Shown here: piece by piece, positions 8,384 to 16,043 of the stretch | How the letters are laid out: each line of letters starts with the position of its first letter | Numbering within the stretch: the stretch's first letter is position 1 | DNA from: an uncultured Duncaniella sp. | GTDB lineage: Bacteria; Bacteroidota; Bacteroidia; Bacteroidales; Muribaculaceae | DNA length: 64,000 nt | Assembly (NCBI GenBank): GCA_910587165.1 | Contig: CAJUKP010000007.1 | Coordinates: 1-64,000, forward strand | Direction: 5' to 3' | Notes under the pieces: model-generated | What the model saw: the letters and a program-made list of their open reading frames with translations, nothing else | Told to the model about the DNA's origin: nothing | Database searches by the model: none | Translations under genes and position numbers: made by a program

Positions 8384-9667
8384 ATGAAACGTAAGCTTTT
8401 GAAACAGATTTCCCGCCAGTGGAGGTCGAATGTCTGGCTGGTGGTGGAGCTGGTGATCATTCTTGTCGTCACCTGGTTCATGGTCGATCTGCTCAGCCAG
8501 GTCTATGTGCCCTACGCCGAGCCTACTGGATTCGACATAAGCCACTGCTATAAGATCAAGGTGGCCATGAGCGAGAATCCCGATACAGCCGTAAATGTCC
8601 TGGCGAAGAAACGCGAGCTCATATCGCGTCTGCGCCATTATCCCGGAGTCGAGGCTGTGGCGGTGTCCGTCGACGGTGTGGAGCCATACGCCGGATCATA
8701 TTCGTCGGGTGTGATCATGGATGTCACCACCACCGACTCGGTGACCTACGGTTTCCATGAATGCAAGAGTATGCGCCACGGGCATATCAACCCCGACTTC
8801 GTGCGTGTGTTCCGCATCAGCGACCCTGCCGGAGTGTCGCCCGACTCGCTGGCACGTGCCCTCGAGAGCGGACACGACAGGATACTGCTCACCGTCAACT
8901 TCGTGGAGCTGGTCGACACCGCTTTCCGGGCTCCCGAGCCTCACTCGCTCGTGGGCCACCGGTTCATCCACTATGGGAGCAGCTATACGCTTGCCGGAGT
9001 GGTCAGCAATGTCAAGCGCAAGGACACCTCGCCCGCCGACCGTTATGCCGCGCTTTTCCTGCCGTTCAACGAGAACGATGATGAGGCAATGCGCTATTTC
9101 GACAACGGCACGGATGTGACCATACGTGTCGATCCCGGAAGTGAGAAGGGGTTCATGGAGCGTTTCAGCAATGATATCCGCACCCACTTCAATCTGGGGA
9201 GCATCTACGTCACCCAGATCATCCCCTTCGGGGAGGTGGCCGAGGCTTCGATGGCCGATGAGTTCAAGGCGGCCCGGAAGATGTATGTGGTCATCGGGTT
9301 CCTGCTTGTGAATGTCTTTCTCGGACTTCTCGGCACCTTCTGGTACCGCACACGCCAGCGCACCTCCGAGCTTGCCGTCCGTATGATCTTCGGCGCCTCG
9401 CGCATCTCGCTTTTCCGCCGTCTGATGGGGGAGGGGCTGATACTGCTGGCCGTGGCAGCGGTGATTGCCGGGTCTCTGATAGCCGCTCTGCTCTATTTGG
9501 AGATACGTCCCGAGCTCACCTTCGCGTCGCGGATCGACATCGGATGGATCGTGCGCGATTCCGTGATAACCTTCCTCCTCCTTCTCGCAATGATATTTCT
9601 CGGGATATGGTTCCCGGCCCGCGCCGCCATGCGGGTATCCCCCGCGGCAGCCCTGCATGATGAGTGA
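8384..9667 (+). CDS. MacB/FtsX-type ABC permease, form B (copy 1)
   Basis: 427 residues. N-terminal MKRKLLKQISRQWRSNVWL, a membrane helix, a long periplasmic domain, and three C-terminal helices preceded by GTFWYRTRQRTSELAVRMIFGA. Its N-terminus and coupling region match the permease at 10990 rather than its neighbours, so the operon encodes two types of permease. It starts 5 bases after the form A gene. Form A and B subunits probably pair as a heterodimer on a dimer of the ATPase (inference). Confidence 0.88.
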   Translation: MKRKLLKQISRQWRSNVWLVVELVIILVVTWFMVDLLSQVYVPYAEPTGFDISHCYKIKVAMSENPDTAVNVLAKKRELISRLRHYPGVEAVAVSVDGVEPYAGSYSSGVIMDVTTTDSVTYGFHECKSMRHGHINPDFVRVFRISDPAGVSPDSLARALESGHDRILLTVNFVELVDTAFRAPEPHSLVGHRFIHYGSSYTLAGVVSNVKRKDTSPADRYAALFLPFNENDDEAMRYFDNGTDVTIRVDPGSEKGFMERFSNDIRTHFNLGSIYVTQIIPFGEVAEASMADEFKAARKMYVVIGFLLVNVFLGLLGTFWYRTRQRTSELAVRMIFGASRISLFRRLMGEGLILLAVAAVIAGSLIAALLYLEIRPELTFASRIDIGWIVRDSVITFLLLLAMIFLGIWFPARAAMRVSPAAALHDE

Positions 9668-9689
9668 CAATTTCTAATCCTACGAAAAA

Positions 9690-10973
9690 ATGATAAAAGA
9701 AACCATATACAATCTGCGCCACCAGCCGGTGGTGACTGTGGTGACCGTGACAGGCACGGCACTGAGCATATTTCTCATCATGGTGTTCGTGATGATGAAC
9801 CAGGTCCGGGTGGCACCGTTCGCCCCCGAGAGCAACCGCGACCGATTCCTGCATTACAACTGGCTCTCGTTCAAGCATGAGAGCTGGAGTGAAGGCAGCG
9901 ACAGTAACGGCCCGATGGCATGGAAAGTGGTCAACGACCTGTTCTATACGTTCAAATCTCCCGAGGCTGTGGCCGCCTATACCTCCTCGACTGATGTGAA
10001 ATCCGTGGGGATCCAGGGGGAGAAGACTTTCGCCGCCGATGTGCGCGAGACAAATTCGGGCTACTTCGATGTATTTGATTTCAGCTTTGTCTCCGGCCGT
10101 CCCTTCTCACGCGAGGAGGAAGATGCCGGACTCCCGCTGGCGGTGATAGACACCAATGTGGCCCGCACACTCTTCGGGACTGAGCAGGCCGAGGGGAAGA
10201 GATTTCAGATCAACGGCGGTGACTACAGCGTGGTCGGTGTGGTGAGGCCCGTCTCACCGATTGCCGACAGGGCATACGCCCATGTGTGGATCAACACACA
10301 ATCCACCGATATGCCGTCGAGTACCTGGGCAGAGATCGGTGGCTCATATACCGTCACGATGCTTGTGCCTGACGGCAAGACTGCCGGAGAGGTGAAGGGG
10401 GATTTCAACCGCCATTTCGAGGCCTACAACTCCGGGCTTGGCAAAAGCGGGTGGACTATAATAAACCGCAACCGCCCTTATACTCAGGAGAAGTTGGCCG
10501 TGTCGGATTTCGCTAATGTGGAACCTGACCTTGAAACATACAGGAAGACAGGCTATACCATCTATGCCATCCTGCTTCTTGTCCCCGCCATCAATCTTGC
10601 CGGAATGACGCATAGCCGTATGCGCAGGAGAGTGGGGGAGATAGCGGTGAGAAGGGCATTCGGTGCCACACGGTTCAGGATCTTCTCCGACATCATCACG
10701 GAGAATATGCTCATCACCCTTGCCGGGGGCCTGATAGGTCTGTTGCTGAGTCTGCTGGCAGCTTTCGGATTCGGCAATGTGCTGTTTGCCATGAACTATA
10801 ACTACTCGCTCAGTCCCGTTTCCGTCAATCCGTCCATGCTGCTGCAATGGTCCACCTTCGGCTGGGCACTTCTGTTCTGCTTCATACTCAATCTTCTCAG
10901 CGCCGGACTTCCGGCCATACAGATGTCGCGTATAGGTCTTGTGAACTCACTGAGAGGGGGAGCCAACAAATAA
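9690..10973 (+). CDS. MacB/FtsX-type ABC permease, form A (copy 2)
   Basis: 427 residues, same architecture as the 7086 gene: helix near the N-terminus (IYNLRHQPVVTVVTVTGTAL), periplasmic domain with PESNRDRFL, then MTHSRMRRRVGEIAVRRAFG and three helices with LLFCFILNLLSAGLPAI. The shared segments, found at the same places as in the first form A gene, show that the second permease pair arose by tandem duplication. The periplasmic parts have diverged, suggesting a different substrate or partner. Confidence 0.88.
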   Translation: MIKETIYNLRHQPVVTVVTVTGTALSIFLIMVFVMMNQVRVAPFAPESNRDRFLHYNWLSFKHESWSEGSDSNGPMAWKVVNDLFYTFKSPEAVAAYTSSTDVKSVGIQGEKTFAADVRETNSGYFDVFDFSFVSGRPFSREEEDAGLPLAVIDTNVARTLFGTEQAEGKRFQINGGDYSVVGVVRPVSPIADRAYAHVWINTQSTDMPSSTWAEIGGSYTVTMLVPDGKTAGEVKGDFNRHFEAYNSGLGKSGWTIINRNRPYTQEKLAVSDFANVEPDLETYRKTGYTIYAILLLVPAINLAGMTHSRMRRRVGEIAVRRAFGATRFRIFSDIITENMLITLAGGLIGLLLSLLAAFGFGNVLFAMNYNYSLSPVSVNPSMLLQWSTFGWALLFCFILNLLSAGLPAIQMSRIGLVNSLRGGANK

Positions 10974-10989
10974 TATATCAAGGAATACA

Positions 10990-12228
10990 ATGAAACGAAA
11001 ACTTTTCAAACAGATACGGGCCGAATGGCGCACCAATGTGTGGCTCGCCCTCGAACTGCTGATAGTCTCGGTGGTGATGTGGTATATCGTCGACTATTTC
11101 TATATCAATCTCACCATTATGAGCCAGCCGCGCGGCTATGACACTGAACATTGCTATCGGCTCTCGTTCAACACGGTCACCGACAAGAATCCCGGTTTCA
11201 TCAAGGACCGCACGTATGAGGAGACCTGCAGTGATGCCGACGAGATTCTCACCCGCCTGAAGCATCTTCCGTTTGTAGAGGCGGCATCGCTCAGCGTGAA
11301 CTCACATCCATACAACGGATCGAGCAACGGTACATCTATCCAGAGGGATTCCCTCACCCAATACGGTTTTCTGCCGTTCTATCAGGTGACACCGGATTTT
11401 GTCAAGGTATTCCGGTATGAGGGTTTCGGAGGAGAGTCAGCCGAACAGATGGCCGACATGATCGAGAAAGGTGAGATTCTTATGGCGGGAAGCGTGTTCG
11501 GAGATCTGAAATATTCCGCTGAGAATCTTGTGGGGCTGGATTTCACGCTCGATGGCGACACGACCCGCACTTACCGTCTCGGTGCTGCTCTCAGACCTGT
11601 GAGACATAACGACTACACCGAGTGGGGCACGGTGCTTGTGAAGAAACTGCCGTTGGAATACTATGGCTGGGCGGGTGAATACTGCATACGTGTGCGCCCC
11701 GACATGGACCGGGATATAGAGAAGCAGCTCATGGATATGTCGGAAAGCCTCTTCCATGTGGGCAATAATCTGCTGGTCAACGTGACATCTTTCAAGTTCG
11801 TGCGCGAGCGTTACCAACAGGCCCAGTCCAATCAGATGCGCGACATGATATTCCTGCTCTGCTTCCTTCTGCTCAATATTTTCCTCGGGCTGTTCGGCAC
11901 CTTCTGGTTCCGCACCCAGCAACGCACGGGAGAGATCGCCATCCGTATGTCGATGGGAGCGACGAAGACCGACATTTTCCGCCGTCTTCTGACAGAAGGC
12001 CTCATACTTTTGGTCATAGTCACCCCGTTTGCCGTGGCGCTGGATTGTCTGCTTGCCTGGAATGAATTCAGCCAGTTTTATGAGTACAGCCACATCGGGT
12101 GGGGGCGTATGACCGTCACCTGTTGCGGAGCCTTCCTGCTCATAGCGCTGATGATAGCGGGTGGAATCTGGATACCGGCCTCGCGGGCCAGGAGAATCCA
12201 GCCCGCCATAGCTCTGAAGGATGAATGA
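10990..12228 (+). CDS. MacB/FtsX-type ABC permease, form B (copy 2)
   Basis: 412 residues. MKRKLFKQIRAEWRTNVWL at the N-terminus mirrors the 8384 gene; the coupling region reads GTFWFRTQQRTGEIAIRMSMGA. One N-terminal and three C-terminal membrane helices surround the periplasmic domain. It closes the A-B-A-B permease series and lies 130 bases before the TolC gene. The spacer holds an imperfect inverted repeat (AAAAACCG near 12240 with CGGTTTTTTT near 12330) that could attenuate transcription. Confidence 0.88.
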   Translation: MKRKLFKQIRAEWRTNVWLALELLIVSVVMWYIVDYFYINLTIMSQPRGYDTEHCYRLSFNTVTDKNPGFIKDRTYEETCSDADEILTRLKHLPFVEAASLSVNSHPYNGSSNGTSIQRDSLTQYGFLPFYQVTPDFVKVFRYEGFGGESAEQMADMIEKGEILMAGSVFGDLKYSAENLVGLDFTLDGDTTRTYRLGAALRPVRHNDYTEWGTVLVKKLPLEYYGWAGEYCIRVRPDMDRDIEKQLMDMSESLFHVGNNLLVNVTSFKFVRERYQQAQSNQMRDMIFLLCFLLLNIFLGLFGTFWFRTQQRTGEIAIRMSMGATKTDIFRRLLTEGLILLVIVTPFAVALDCLLAWNEFSQFYEYSHIGWGRMTVTCCGAFLLIALMIAGGIWIPASRARRIQPAIALKDE

Positions 12229-12358
12229 TATAACCATATTGAAAAACCGCCGGTCCTGCCGGAGTGAATAATGAATAATAATTATTGATAGATTGAGATT
12301 GCAAGCATCATTCCGGTTGTGGAACCGACGGTTTTTTTCTATTGTGAAACTTATAAAT

Positions 12359-13831
12359 ATGAGAAGATCTTTTATAGCCGCCATACTCGCCCTTATACTC
12401 GTGTCGCCTCAGATGCGGGGCGAACAGATAGAGCTGACACTCGCTGATGCCATCGTGCGCGCGAGGGTGAGGAGTGTGAACGCCGCCATGGCTCTCGACA
12501 AACTGAGGAGGGCGTATTGGCAACACCGCTCCTACAAGGCGAGTCTGCTCCCCGAGGTGTCGTTCGAGGCCACGGTCCCCGCTTTCCGCAAGCAGTATTC
12601 GATATATCAGTTTGAGTCGGGAGAGTTCGGATTCGTGCGCAACAATTATCTCGACATAGCAGGCACACTGTCGCTCACACAGAATATATGGGCCACGGGG
12701 GGCACGCTGTCGCTCAACACCTCGCTCGACTATCTCCGCCAGTTGAGCGGCACGACCTACAACCGTTTCATGTCCATACCCGTCGCCCTCACACTCAATC
12801 AGCCTGTCTTCGCGGTCAATACCATCAAATGGGACCGCCGCATCGAGCCGGTCAGATATGCCGAGGCCAAGGCTGAGTTTCTGAGCGAGACGGAGGAGGT
12901 GGCCATGACAGCCATCAATTATTTCTTCAATCTTCTCTCGGCGCGCGAGAATGTGAGCATAGAGCGGCAGAATCTTGAAAATGCCGTGAGGCTCCACGAG
13001 GTGGCCAAGGCCAAGCGTGAGATGGGGCAGATAAGCGGCAACGACCTGCTGCAGATGGAGCTCAACGAGCTGAATGCCCGGTCGGCCCTCACGGATGCCG
13101 AGAGCGAGATGAAGACCAATATGTTCCGTCTTCGGTCGTTTCTTGACTACGGCGAGGAGGTGGAGATAGTCCCGGCCATCCCGGGCGACATCCCCACGGT
13201 GGACATCACATATTCCGACGCACTCGAGAAGGCGTTGGCCAACAATGAATTCTCCCTCTCGCTGCGCCGCTGCCAGCTCGAGGCTGACTATGAGGTGGCC
13301 AAGGCCAAGGGAAACCTGCGGCGCATAGACATCTTCGCCCAGATAGGCTACACCGGAGTGGGCGGTGAGGCCGGTGAGGCCTACCGCCGGCTCAAGGACA
13401 ATCAGGTGATAGAGGTGGGGGTGAAGATTCCGCTCATCGACTGGGGCAAGCGCCGCGGACAGGTCAAGGTGGCCGAGAGCAACCGCGAGGTGACGCGGAG
13501 CAATCTGCGCCTCGAGGCCCAGAACTTCAATCAGGATCTTTTCATCCTGGTGGAGCGGTTCAACAATCAGCAGGAGCAGCTGCGGATAGCCATACGCTCC
13601 GACGAGATAGCCCGCCGGCGCTATGAGACCAATGTGGAGACCTATCTCATAGGCAAGCTCTCGACGCTTGACCTCAATGACTCACAGGTGAAGAAGGATG
13701 AGAGCCGCCAGGCCTATTTCCAGGCTCTCTATCAGTATTGGTATTATTTCTATCAGCTGCGTTCGCTCACGTTGTGGGACTATGTGAACTCCACCCCCCT
13801 GACCTCGGACTTCGAGAAGATCATCAGGTGA
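12359..13831 (+). CDS. TolC-family outer membrane efflux protein
   Basis: 490 residues. Signal peptide (MRRSFIAAILALILVSPQMRG) followed by two internally related halves of long amphipathic helices and beta strands typical of TolC, with conserved FNLLSARENVSIERQNLENA and GVKIPLIDWGKRRGQVKVAE segments. It forms the outer-membrane channel of the export system encoded just upstream. The start at 12359 gives the signal peptide; an upstream in-frame start would place 22 extra residues before it and is unlikely. Confidence 0.92.
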   Translation: MRRSFIAAILALILVSPQMRGEQIELTLADAIVRARVRSVNAAMALDKLRRAYWQHRSYKASLLPEVSFEATVPAFRKQYSIYQFESGEFGFVRNNYLDIAGTLSLTQNIWATGGTLSLNTSLDYLRQLSGTTYNRFMSIPVALTLNQPVFAVNTIKWDRRIEPVRYAEAKAEFLSETEEVAMTAINYFFNLLSARENVSIERQNLENAVRLHEVAKAKREMGQISGNDLLQMELNELNARSALTDAESEMKTNMFRLRSFLDYGEEVEIVPAIPGDIPTVDITYSDALEKALANNEFSLSLRRCQLEADYEVAKAKGNLRRIDIFAQIGYTGVGGEAGEAYRRLKDNQVIEVGVKIPLIDWGKRRGQVKVAESNREVTRSNLRLEAQNFNQDLFILVERFNNQQEQLRIAIRSDEIARRRYETNVETYLIGKLSTLDLNDSQVKKDESRQAYFQALYQYWYYFYQLRSLTLWDYVNSTPLTSDFEKIIR

Positions 13832-13840
13832 GGGAGAGAA

Positions 13841-14330
13841 TTACCGGTCAGGGGTGCGATATGCCACGTAGTGGTTGTTTACATAACATAGTCTAGTGTC
13901 CGTAGCGGCGGGGCTGATGGTGTCCGGCAGGACACCGGTTATGTAGTAGCCGGGCACACCGGAGTCTTGCGGAGGTGTGCCCGGGCAGAGATGATACAGA
14001 TCTGTGGCGTCTGTAAGACGCCGGTTATCGGAAATAACGCGCCATTGTTGCAATGATAACCGGCGTCCTCCCGGACGCCTCCATCCTATCCGCACTCACA
14101 TCCGTGCACACCTACGCTACGCTTCGGTGTACACGGCTACTACATAATCAGCGTCCTCCGGACGCCTGGCAAAGCGGCAATTACAACAATTGTATCCTTT
14201 TCCTGACCGTGACCAGGAATATAGCCTGACTTTAGATTAGTTACCCCGGCCTGCCGTAAGGTGAACGGGCCGGGGGAAAGATAGCGAATGATAAGGTGTG
14301 ACGGCCCGTGAGGGTAGTCACACCTGTTGT
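13841..14330. repeat. Cluster of GC-rich palindromes in a gene-free spacer
   Basis: At least eight hairpins lie in about 490 bases: GGTGTCC/GGACACC (13919-13936), CCGGGCACACC/GGTGTGCCCGG (13950-13984), GGCGTC/GACGCC (14006-14022), GCCGGTTATC/GATAACCGGC (14020-14064), GGCGTCC/GGACGCC (14062-14079), a near-perfect CGTGCACACC/GGTGTACACG (14103-14135), GCGTCC/GGACGC (14151-14165) and CCCCGGCC/GGGCCGGGG (14244-14275). The block opens with TTACCGGTCAGGG (13841), one base off the unit bordering the long palindromes, and has an inverted partial unit TCCTGACCG at 14201. A small minus-strand reading frame here (13841-14095) is compositionally repeat, not gene. Confidence 0.8.
14294..14324 (-). terminator. 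Hairpin downstream of hpf
   Basis: AGGTGTGAC...GTCACACCT is a perfect 9-bp stem ending 14 bases past the hpf stop. On the minus strand it is followed by TATCATTC, only weakly T-rich, so termination is probable but not certain. Confidence 0.5.
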
Positions 14331-14338
14331 CTATCAGA

Positions 14339-14632
14339 TTATTTCTTGTTTTTGATTTTTTCGAGCTGGCGGTCGATGGCTTCGAGGGCCACGTCGATAG
14401 CTTCCTCGAAGGAGTCGGCGGTCTTGTCGGCCACGATATCCTCCTGCTGCGGGACTGCGACGCGGACTATAGCCTGCTTGTTGAGAGCTGTCTCAGGTTT
14501 TACGACCTTGAGCGAGATGTCGACCGTGGCCACGGCCGGGTGACGGCGCGTGAGCTTCTCTACCTTCTTGTTGATGAATTCGGTGAGCTTTTCGGAGATG
14601 TCGAAGTGGATGGCTTTGATGTTAATGTCCAT
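14339..14632 (-). CDS. hpf: Ribosome hibernation promoting factor (short HPF/RaiA type)
   Basis: 97 residues (MDINIKAIHFDISEKLTEFI...). The beta-alpha-beta-beta-beta-alpha fold of the HPF/YfiA family is recognisable: VEKLTRRHPAVATVDISLKV, ending in EEAIDVALEAIDRQLEKIKNKK. It binds the 30S decoding region and helps stall or dimerise ribosomes in stationary phase. The length is that of the short form. Start at 14632 chosen because it matches the family N-terminus; the longer frame runs back into the recombinase gene. It overlaps the 3' end of that gene by 11 bases, so the two are translated from one mRNA. Confidence 0.92.
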   Translation of the reverse strand: MDINIKAIHFDISEKLTEFINKKVEKLTRRHPAVATVDISLKVVKPETALNKQAIVRVAVPQQEDIVADKTADSFEEAIDVALEAIDRQLEKIKNKK

Positions 14633-15557
14633 AGTGTCCTCCTTTGTTGGTTTGTGCACGAGGATGTGCGAGTTGATAATTATTTTTGAGGTCTCGGTAT
14701 GCCACATGGGTATAGACCTGTGTGGATGTCAATGAAGCGTGGCCGAGGAGCTGCTGCACTCCCGCGAGGGGAGCTCCGGAGTTGAGCATATCCGTGGCCA
14801 TCGAGTGACGCATGACGTGAGGGCTTAGTCTGGCGGCGTGTGCTCCCCCTTCGGAGAGCATCCTGTGGACCACGCGGTAGACAAACGAGCGGTAGAGCGG
14901 CTCGCCGTTGTCGCGCACCATGAGCGGGGCTTCGGGATCCAGCTTTGAGATGGCTGTGGCCGGATCGGAGTCGCGCATGAGGCGGTAGCGGTCGATGGCT
15001 TCACCGAGTGCGGGCGCGAAAGGAATCACTCTTTCCTTATTACGCTTTCCATGCACTTTTAGTTCACCCTTTGCGGTGTCGACATTGTGGTCCTGAAGCC
15101 CTGTGAGCTCGCTGCAGCGCATTCCGGTGGAGTAGAGCAGATCGAGTATGAGCTTGTCGCGCAAGGAAGTGAAACTGTCTCCGGCGGGTTCGTCGAGTAT
15201 GGCGGCGGTCTCTTCGGGTCGGACATAGACGGGCAGATTTTTCCGTTGCCGCGGGAGTGTCACCCCGGTCATGGGGTTGACGGCGAGTCCATGTGTGCGC
15301 ATCAGGTATCTGAAGAATGCCCTGAGGGATGATGCCTTGCGTTTGAGAGTCGCGGGGGAGCATCCGCTGCGGGCGAGGCTCGAGATCCATTGCCGCATAT
15401 CCGAGCGTGTCACCTCCAGCGGCCGCAAGGTGTCGGGCTGACCGGACGTGGCGAAGAGGGCCCACTGCTCAAGGTCGGCACCGTAGGCGCTGACTGTCAG
15501 CCCGGAATAGTTGAGTTCGTGAGCGAGATGGCTTAGGAATTCCTGTGTCAGTGTCAT
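14622..15557 (-). CDS. xerC: Tyrosine recombinase XerC/XerD type
   Basis: 311 residues. N-terminal SAM-like core-binding domain (about 1-90) and a C-terminal catalytic domain with the full set Arg147 (GMRCSE), Lys171 (VHGKRNKERV), His247 and Arg250 (SPHVMRHSMAT), His273 (LLGHASL) and nucleophile Tyr282 (TQVYTHV). It resolves chromosome dimers at dif, or acts as a related housekeeping recombinase. Length is typical of Xer proteins. Linkage to hpf is, as far as I recall, common in Bacteroidales, which favours the housekeeping XerC role over a mobile integrase; XerC versus XerD cannot be decided here. Confidence 0.88.
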   Translation of the reverse strand: MTLTQEFLSHLAHELNYSGLTVSAYGADLEQWALFATSGQPDTLRPLEVTRSDMRQWISSLARSGCSPATLKRKASSLRAFFRYLMRTHGLAVNPMTGVTLPRQRKNLPVYVRPEETAAILDEPAGDSFTSLRDKLILDLLYSTGMRCSELTGLQDHNVDTAKGELKVHGKRNKERVIPFAPALGEAIDRYRLMRDSDPATAISKLDPEAPLMVRDNGEPLYRSFVYRVVHRMLSEGGAHAARLSPHVMRHSMATDMLNSGAPLAGVQQLLGHASLTSTQVYTHVAYRDLKNNYQLAHPRAQTNKGGHYGH

Positions 15558-15589
15558 GCCGCAAGAATGGTTTCGAGGTTTGACGTTAG

Positions 15590-15621
15590 CGAAATTATAA
15601 AATTGTAAGCGTAAAAGCAAA
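15590..15621 (-). promoter_or_regulatory. Bacteroidota promoter before xerC-hpf
   Basis: On the minus strand: TTTG, 20 bases, TAATTTCG. The -33 element is exact and the -7 element has one mismatch to TAnnTTTG. It lies about 33 bases before the chosen xerC start at 15557. Confidence 0.65.
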
Positions 15622-15846
15622 TTCCGTCCGATGTTTTATAACATAATTTGCATCAAAACCGTGTTGGGCCGGATACGGGATCGTGTACCGCGTATTGATT
15701 TCACACGTTGGCCGACGGATAAAATCGCGTCAAGATTGTAGTGGTCAATGACCTCAATGGATGAACCACGGAAACCGCGATTCACGACTGTTTCCATTTT
15801 GGAAATAGTCGTATCACGAACTCTATTCATATATAATATAAAAATA

Positions 15847-16041
15847 GCGTCGCGTAGTGCGGCAACAAGGTCAAGTCTTTGTTGCGGCGCTACGCGACGC
15901 GATTGTCAGCGGGGCTTTCTGATGCACGGGTTATCACCCGTGCCTACCATTGCATTGCCACTACGTGGCATATTCTGAGACTGCATTACATTGCCATACG
16001 TGGCATATTTGAGACTCATTTGCCACTATGTGGCATATTCC
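15847..16041. repeat. Repeat-rich spacer: two hairpins and three copies of a TTGCCAC..GTGGCATATT unit
   Basis: 15847-15900 is a large imperfect hairpin (GCGTCGCGTAG...CTACGCGACGC with an inner GCAACAA/TTGTTGC). 15924-15943 is a perfect hairpin, GCACGGGTTATCACCCGTGC. Then come three copies of a palindromic unit: TTGCCACTACGTGGCATATT + CTGAGACT (15955-15982), TTGCCATACGTGGCATATT + TGAGACT (15991-16016), TTGCCACTATGTGGCATATT (16020-16039). A reverse-oriented version, ATGCCACGTAGTGG, occurs at 13861 in the other palindrome cluster. No gene is seen in the remaining sequence between 15558 and 16043. Confidence 0.85.
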
Positions 16042-16043
16042 AA

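Noticed and set aside
8696..9670. 324-residue minus-strand frame opposite a permease gene
   Set aside because: Shadow of the form B permease, which has clear membrane helices and operon context; the minus frame is rich in His, Gly and Asp and lacks motifs.
13841..14095. Possible 84-residue protein on the minus strand
   Set aside because: The whole frame lies in palindromic repeat sequence and shows no start context or family motif.
14622..15557. Integrase of a mobile element
   Set aside because: Xer-sized, full Xer catalytic set, linked to hpf and with no element borders or cargo; housekeeping Xer is more likely.
15847..16041. Small CRISPR-like array
   Set aside because: Only three units, each palindromic and separated by short similar spacers; no cas genes. 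It is a palindromic repeat array.
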